Positions 58,408-64,000 of a stretch of 64,000 bases of DNA are shown piece after piece (positions within the stretch are counted from its first letter, which is position 1; the number at the start of each line of letters is the position of its first letter). The notes beneath the pieces were generated by a model. The model saw only the letters and a program-made list of their open reading frames with translations, had not been told where the DNA came from and made no database searches. A program made the translations under genes and the position numbers. The stretch is from Hypholoma sublateritium FD-334 SS-4 (lineage: Eukaryota > Basidiomycota > Agaricomycetes > Agaricales > Strophariaceae), in contig KN817531.1 of NCBI GenBank assembly GCA_000827495.1, positions 1-64,000 on the forward strand. Direction: 5' to 3'.

Positions 58408-61400
58408 CTCGATACCTATCCTATGTTGCGTCGGCATGATTCATAACTTGTTCGGAAAACCTTTAGTGTCCCAGAGTCTGTTGGCGGGAGCCACGAGTTA
58501 CATTGTCAGGGTATCCAGTCACCCAGCAATTTCCATGTGGCAACAGAAGTCGTCCGTCTCTACAGAAAAAAGTCATCTGATAATCCCACCTATTCATTAG
58601 ATCCCTGGTAAAGCCTTAGTTGAGCCTAAAAAAGCGAGCAAGTCAATTGACCTGTCGCTGGGCTATTCCCTCGACGATTACTCCGACGATAACCGGCGAG
58701 ACAACATTCGGCAGTGAGAATACCCTGTCCCTGTTAAGCCAATGGATTGGTTATGCCGAATCATTCTCGGGGAGAAACCTTCGTTAAAAATATCTGACCT
58801 AAGGAAGAGACAAGATTAATCGAGTATACAAGCATGCATGAGGTCAATATGACGGTCCTTATCTGTTTTTGAGACTGACCGAATCAAGAAGTAGAGATGA
58901 CAAAACAGTGGACCACAGTGGAAACGTGACCCAAGATTTGCAGAGGCCTATGTTCCGTAGCAATCCAGCAGAGGTCGATTCGGGAAACGTAGACGCATGA
59001 GAATTTCCCGTGCAATGACTTGTTAATCCATAAGAATGAAAAAATGCAGATTCCCAAACTGCCGAAGTAGATTAAAACACACGTCTCGTGGCCAGCCCGC
59101 AGCCGCCTGCAAGTAGTGTGTGTCGTACAATTATAGCCTATGTGAGAAAGGAGCGTGACTTGAAGTGGAACAGGTGTCGTCAGAAAAGTGGAGGCCAAGT
59201 TCAGATCAGGCATGTCTGTCGTATCAATTGGGCAGAAGATTTGAGGAAGATTGGAAGCTAAGTACCAGACCCCATTGCACAAGAACCACCCATATGAGAG
59301 AACTTCTGCTAGCCAGGTGTCACTGGTTCAGATGAAGTCACCAGGTAAAAGTCATTCCTCTTTTGCTGTCCAAACCCGTACCAAACCCGTCAAATCTGTT
59401 GCGGGAAACTCTAAGCTGAGATCGGGTTGAACAGTGTTTGAAAGGAGAAGGCTGTTATAAGCTATTTATGCGGCAGCCTATCAGTAACCTCGACGAAATA
59501 AGTGAGCATAAGGCAAAGAACCCAACTCGGCCAGAGGGAGTACGAGAAGCAGATGATAACAGTAAGTAATTCATTGCAAAAAGGTTGGTACTTTTCAAGG
59601 AAGGTCTGACGAAGGAAGGGCCCGGGTGTGTAGTTGTGCCTACGTATTTGGTTGTGTATCAATAAAAACATGGCATAATTCCGGCTTGTCTCGGCTTGAA
59701 GTCGGCAAAGATAGTGTACTATTTTTTTTTTCGCTTCTTGATGTGTACATAATTCTTTCAACAAAAATATCGGTATACAGTATGGAATGAAAACAGGATC
59801 TTTGCTTAGGCAACTCAGTAACTCAGAAGTGATTTATCAGAAGGGATGATTCCGGGAATGATAGATTGCAGACTGCAGTGTGCACCCGATGTGCAATGTA
59901 CTATCTTTGATCGCGCCACTCAGCGCTCGGCGCTCAAGCACTCATCGACATCATAGACCTCATATCCAGGGCAACATCGAGGCTGATGAAATTATAGGGA
60001 CAGAAAAGCTTGGTACAGATTTATCTGAGCAAAATTTAGGAGCCTCGATATCTAAACAGTCAAAGAAGGCTGGCATCCTGGACCATGTGGTTCAAAAACT
60101 ATATTGGCCGTGCAGAAAATTCATGCAGCTTGGCATCCCTCAGTCACTCTTATTCGTAACGTGACGGTCTCTCATGTGCCACGGGTACCTCCATTTGTTT
60201 CAGAGAAGATGGTTTCCAGTTTTTGATCCCGTTACAAATCTTCAGATCTATGAATTTATGCTAGTTACTGGCTATGGACAATTTTAAGGTCCATTTTACA
60301 CTGCCGTTGTGGTAGCAAGTATGAAGCTTGAAGCTTGCTGCTTGAAGAGCTATGGCCACCAGTTCTTCCTTCTGATTTCTCTCAAGGAAGGCTTCAGAGA
60401 GACCGACTATGGCTAAATTTCTATCCCGTTGATCTCCCAGCGATCCCTAAATGAATGTAGAAAACCGGCGCTTTGTTTATTTCTTACCTTGATAGAGGCT
60501 GTACGGTGATGCGCCATAGTACTTAGCTATAAATATGGGACAATAGTTTCTATATTTGTATATCAATCGATTTGTGAGATGAGCCGAGATGAGCCGATGG
60601 CCGGTGACCGTCCCCTCTAAAAGAGGAAGTCGACCTCCGGAGGAAATTTTCGAGGATTCTTCCGGAGGCCGACATCCTCTTCCACTTGCGCCTGGGTGCG
60701 AGGCTAGAGTCGATGGAGCTGGCCTATGCCGCTGAGCGTTGCGTTATAAAGGAGTGATAAATTAGCCAAAAATGCCCATCCTAATGGGGAGTCGAATATT
60801 GGACAAGCCTGACTGGAAAGACTGGAAAGACTGGTAGGGACTTCGTTCACTGTGCTCAATTGATATTTGTTGGTAAATTTACGTTCAACGGCCATATATT
60901 TATTACGATTCGATTTTCGTAGCAAGTAATGTTCCACGTAGCCTGATACAAGGCTAAGAATGATAAGTATGGAGGATTGAAGCTCGAATCTTGAAATAAT
61001 CAGTTTATTGCCTCTTGCATCTGTTGGTTCCATTTACTTTATTCCAAAGTAAACATGGACTGCATGATATGGTCTTCAAAATGGTATCCCATACTAGTGT
61101 AGGGTAGGTTGCCCTCACGAATGTGTGATGTATCAGGAGTTAAACATTCCAGTTATATAGATATTGAATGAATAAGGATAGTTATGAGCCATATGATCCT
61201 ATAAGTACGTAATAAAATACAACTTCACCAGCTAGGCTACAATAGCGATCAATGTTGAATCGATGCCATAAATATATGTTAAAGTGCCGAGAACAATTGA
61301 GTGTCCATGCCGTCCATGTTAAATAATTTAAGCTTGAGTAGTAGAAGCAATGCCAATGGAGAGACAAAACCATATAAATGCCACAGGCACTTCACTGCGG

Positions 61401-61445
61401 ATGGGTCCGGGGACATAGACCGTCGAGTACCCAAGAGTGATCAAA
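58408..61445. other. AT-rich spacer with a long hairpin
   Basis: About 3 kb between the start of GH16 and the 3' end of the DUF6593-type gene. Minus-strand frames at 58884-59282 (132 codons) and 59462-59764 (100 codons) are rich in hydrophobic and Cys residues but have no family, promoter or splice logic that I can see. A 61-bp imperfect palindrome lies at 60623-60683. Short runs such as 'gaagcttgaagcttgctgcttgaag' (around 60323) are simple sequence. Confidence 0.4.
60623..60683. repeat. Imperfect palindrome, 25-bp arms and 11-bp loop
   Basis: Left arm 60623-60647 (aagaggaagtcgacctccgg plus aggaa) and right arm 60659-60683 are complementary at about 22 of 25 positions. The surroundings are AT-rich and non-coding, whereas the arms are GC-rich, which makes the palindrome stand out. 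A foldback or MITE remnant, a processed small-RNA hairpin or a binding palindrome are all possible. Confidence 0.7.
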
Positions 61446-62170
61446 TCAATCGATGTTGCGGCCGCATTGCAGAAGCAGTACGGCGGAGACCGCAGTGTCG
61501 AGCAGGCCGAGCTGCATAGCGTCGGGAGTCATGTCGAGGGTGATGGCTCCGTTCGCGCGATTAATACGCGCCAGGAGCGTTGGGTTGCGCCCGCCACCGG
61601 CGTACAGCTGTGCACGAGCTTATATGAGATGTGGACATGCTATTTTAAGGTTTTGACACTTACGTTAATAGATTTATCCCGAGGCGCCCAGATGTATGAC
61701 ATGCCCCTGACGGACATCGTACGCGAGCTAACAAAAGAGAGCAGTGAATATGGGCCCTGACCCGGGTCGGGGCCGATGACGGACCTCTTGTCGCTCGTCA
61801 GCCCGAGCCAGTTCTTCACATACTGCTTGCTGACATGACCCCGGATCTCTATCATCGGATGCGCCTGCCACTCTATAAGGGATACGTTCCGCCCTTCCGC
61901 GTTCTTGATCATCGTGTATCCCTGCATCTGGTTGTCGGTGACGATCTGGAAGACGGGTTTTGCCTGCGCATTCACGACGGTACAGTTGAGAATGCCGGGG
62001 TTGAGCTCGGTGAAAAAGAAGGTGACCATGTTTGGGTACGCGGGATCCGACACATATGGCAGCGCGCCATAAATTGAAGGCTGCGATGGACCACTGCTGA
62101 ATGGAGAGTTGGCGGACGAGTATCCTTGTCCGCCTTCGGACCAGCCGCCGAAAGGATGGTGGAAGCTCAT
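61446..62170 (-). CDS. DUF6593-type protein of Agaricomycetes
   Basis: Small cytosolic-type protein of unknown function; I place it with the DUF6593 group expanded in mushroom-forming fungi, from memory of its layout. The start MSFHHPFGGWSEGGQGYSS (62170) is followed by a disordered linker and the domain: 'MVTFFFTELNPGILNCTVVN', 'AKPVFQIVTDN', 'SLIEWQAHPMIEIRGHVSKQ', 'MSVRGMSYIWAPRDKSIN', and, after an intron ending GTGCACAG, 'LYAGGGRNPTLLARINRANG' and 'LDTAVSAVLLLQCGRNID'. A further 57-bp intron with the weak donor GTCCGT may interrupt the middle (after 'LTSDK'); it keeps the frame whether spliced or not, so two isoforms are possible. An upstream in-frame start at 62257 would add an unlikely leader. 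Some members of this group are induced in fruiting or stress; nothing here shows that. Confidence 0.8.
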
Positions 62171-63890
62171 AGCGAGGAATATATGGATGTGAGGTTGGTA
62201 GATGGATATTTTCCGAAGAGCAGAGAACCCGTGCAGTTCATATAGTGCCAGGACCACCAGAGATCGCCATGAATAAGGTATAGATTAAACTACACAGGAG
62301 CCAATGGGCGTCAAGGCGAAACATCTAAGCGTCTCTATCCGTGACTCACACATAGCAAGTCCTTTGAGTGTCGTCACTAGCTAGCCACGTTTTTCCGGAA
62401 CGGTGATGGAGGAAGGACAAGTCCTCCGAGTCATGAAGATAATGTCATCGGTTGGTGAATCTGGAATTACTGCACATGAGGTGCGTATCTTCGAAGGCGG
62501 TGCCTAGGGTTTCAACCAGTATCAAATCATTCCTTCGACCTCCAACAAGTGGGCCATGTAGAGCAATTTCTCTACTGTTAGCTTGCGGTTAGCGAGCTTC
62601 CGCAGCAAAAATAAGCGCACCGCTGCTTCATTAGTATTGCTAGAACTGACGTCAGTTGTTGGCGATTCCAGCTCAACACCACGGGAACGCACCTCGAACA
62701 ATTGCGCAGTAGAATCTGCAGCTGCCTCGGGGAATGCATCGCCCTAAACTGAGAAGGTTGACCTGGATGAATGCAGTATGTGCAGTTGTCAATCCATCAC
62801 GAATTCACCATCAAAAGTAACCCACGGCGGTGATGGCATGTCTGTTGACTACGTCACATGTTCTCATTATAATCGCGCCTCCGCACCGTGACGGCGCATG
62901 TTCGAAGGGAATACTTACCTCTCTGTCACTAAACTTACAGATCTACCCAGCCTTGAATTGAGCCCAAAAGCAAGTTCCAGTGCTTCAGTATTGACTCATT
63001 ATCATTTCAGACTCTTGTCAAGTGGCGGCATAAAAGCCCGTCTTGAGCCTGTCTATTATTTTGACTTGATTTTCACAAGTGACTCGGCCGATGACTTGTT
63101 TGAGCAGTTGCAGCTCAGCAAAAACCAAGCAGGAACGAGCGCTTGTTGGACCCTTGATTAATATCCCAGTCCGCGAAGAGACCTTGAACTTACTTAATCC
63201 AAGTGGAATATAATATTGAATCAACGGCGAGCTGCGAGTTGGTGAGCCGCCAATATCAGTACACCTGGGAGAAAGATATGGCACTGGCAGATGAGAACGT
63301 TTCTTACTATCCATAGGATCTCTGAGCGACGAGCGTCAAACAGTGATTAAACCGGCGTTGGGTAGTCGACGAAAAATGCAGTCAAATCTGCAATAAATCT
63401 ACTACAGGAAATCATCAAAACCCAGAAGAGATGAAACTCAGTATAAGTTTGGCATAAGTTCGACATTGAATTGATTAACTTATGATCCACGAATCCTGCA
63501 TAATGACTATGAGCATTATTAATAATATTATAGCAATCACCCTTGTGGGCGTTTGTTGAATTCGAACGATGTCAGAAAATTCAAAGGCGCTGCGTGAATA
63601 AATATGTACTAATTATTCAATTCAGAATATTTGGAATTTGGAATCCACGCCACCAATTTGTGCATAGCTCACATAGTACTGACAAGGCAGCCAGATGAGA
63701 TACCCGAAACGAATAGATTTGATGTGCGCGGCACAACAGCGATGATATGATTATTGAAGATTGCCCAAAGTGATTATTAAAACAAGGAAAGAATCGTGCA
63801 AAACATGATATGTTTACAGAGTACACTAGCAAAATCTAGACACCTGTCTGTTCCAAGTGTAAAGACGGCTTCAGTGCAAACGAGTGTCTT
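62171..63890. other. Spacer, no gene recognised
   Basis: About 1.7 kb between the start of the DUF6593-type gene and the 3' end of the E2 gene. A plus-strand frame at 62898-63161 and an overlapping minus-strand frame at 63018-63314 are unrecognised and probably chance. The last few hundred bases are AT-rich and should include the 3' UTR of the E2 gene. Confidence 0.45.
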
Positions 63891-64000
63891 CTACATGGCA
63901 TATCTAGGCGAAAGGAATGTCAGCTTTGGCATAGAGGACTATTCATTGTACTCACTTCCTCGTCCATTCCCGAGCCGTCGCTTCGTACCTGGTGCGGTCG
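63891..64000 (-). CDS. UBC4: Ubiquitin-conjugating enzyme E2, Ubc4/Ubc5 (UBE2D) type, 3' end only
   Basis: Only the C-terminal end is in the window. The exon running off the right edge (64000-63956) encodes 'DRTRYEATAREWTRK' and is joined over a 52-bp intron (GTGAGT...CGCCTAG) to a last exon of just 13 nt (63903-63891) that completes the Lys and adds 'YAM' and a TAG stop. 'Y..TAREWTRKYAM' is the C terminus of the Ubc4/Ubc5 class of E2 enzymes, which accept ubiquitin from E1 and work with many RING E3 ligases, acting in turnover of short-lived and misfolded proteins. The catalytic cysteine lies outside the window. Identification from 18 residues is good because this tail is so conserved, but the precise paralogue is not certain. 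Confidence 0.82.

Noticed and set aside
58884..59282. 132-codon minus-strand frame rich in Cys and hydrophobics, possible membrane protein
   Set aside because: No signal peptide, family or spliced continuation; in AT-rich sequence such frames arise by chance.

Overview
This is a window of nuclear DNA from a filamentous fungus, almost certainly a basidiomycete of the class Agaricomycetes. Genes are split by many short introns (about 49-63 bp, GT...AG), protein-coding stretches are GC-rich compared with AT-rich spacers, and several products belong to families typical of mushroom-forming fungi (a DUF6593-type protein, a HET-domain protein, GH53 and GH16 wall enzymes). I see no bacterial, organellar or viral signature, no CRISPR array, no rRNA or tRNA and no intact transposon.

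Layout. 0.6-1.7 kb: small Cys-rich gene of unknown function. 3.5-7.6 kb: twelve-exon gene for a large unknown, probably nuclear protein with a threefold tandem exon repeat. 8.9-10.2 kb: secreted two-repeat sugar-binding-like protein. 13.6-15.0 kb: secreted GH53 endo-beta-1,4-galactanase. 15.4-15.8 kb: tiny spliced gene. 17.4-19.6 kb: unknown disordered protein. 20.4-23.1 kb: C-terminal RING-H2 protein. 24.3-26.7 kb: intronless mitochondrial PPR-like protein. 28.8-29.7 kb: small mitochondrial protein. 30.3-33.8 kb: OPT-family oligopeptide transporter. 34.6-37.4 kb: SEC23 of the COPII coat. 37.4-41.9 kb: long gene-poor spacer. 41.9-43.0 kb: unknown Pro/Ser/Thr-rich protein with two possible C termini. 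43.6-48.2 kb: condensin subunit CAP-G/Cnd3. 48.7-50.8 kb: HET-domain protein, divergent from the DASH subunit DAM1 (50.8-52.1 kb). 52.4-55.8 kb: stand-alone Nup96-type nucleoporin, followed by a decayed partial copy of itself. 56.7-58.3 kb: secreted GH16 beta-glucanase containing a 9-nt microexon. 58.3-61.4 kb: AT-rich spacer with a long hairpin. 61.4-62.2 kb: DUF6593-type protein. 63.9-64.0 kb: last two coding exons of a Ubc4/5-type E2, running off the right edge.

Themes. Most of the window is conserved housekeeping (secretion, chromosome condensation, kinetochore, nuclear pore, ubiquitin, mitochondrial expression) mixed with secreted carbohydrate-active proteins; the galactanase and the rhamnosidase-N-like binding protein are neighbours and could both act on pectin side chains. 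I found no clear novel multi-gene system. The most interesting structures are gene-architectural: the repeated exon cassette, the microexon, the free-standing Nup96 with its decaying satellite copy, the 92-bp head-to-head HET/DAM1 pair, and several decayed repeats and hairpins. Exon boundaries were worked out by hand from splice signals, phase and protein continuity, without transcript data.
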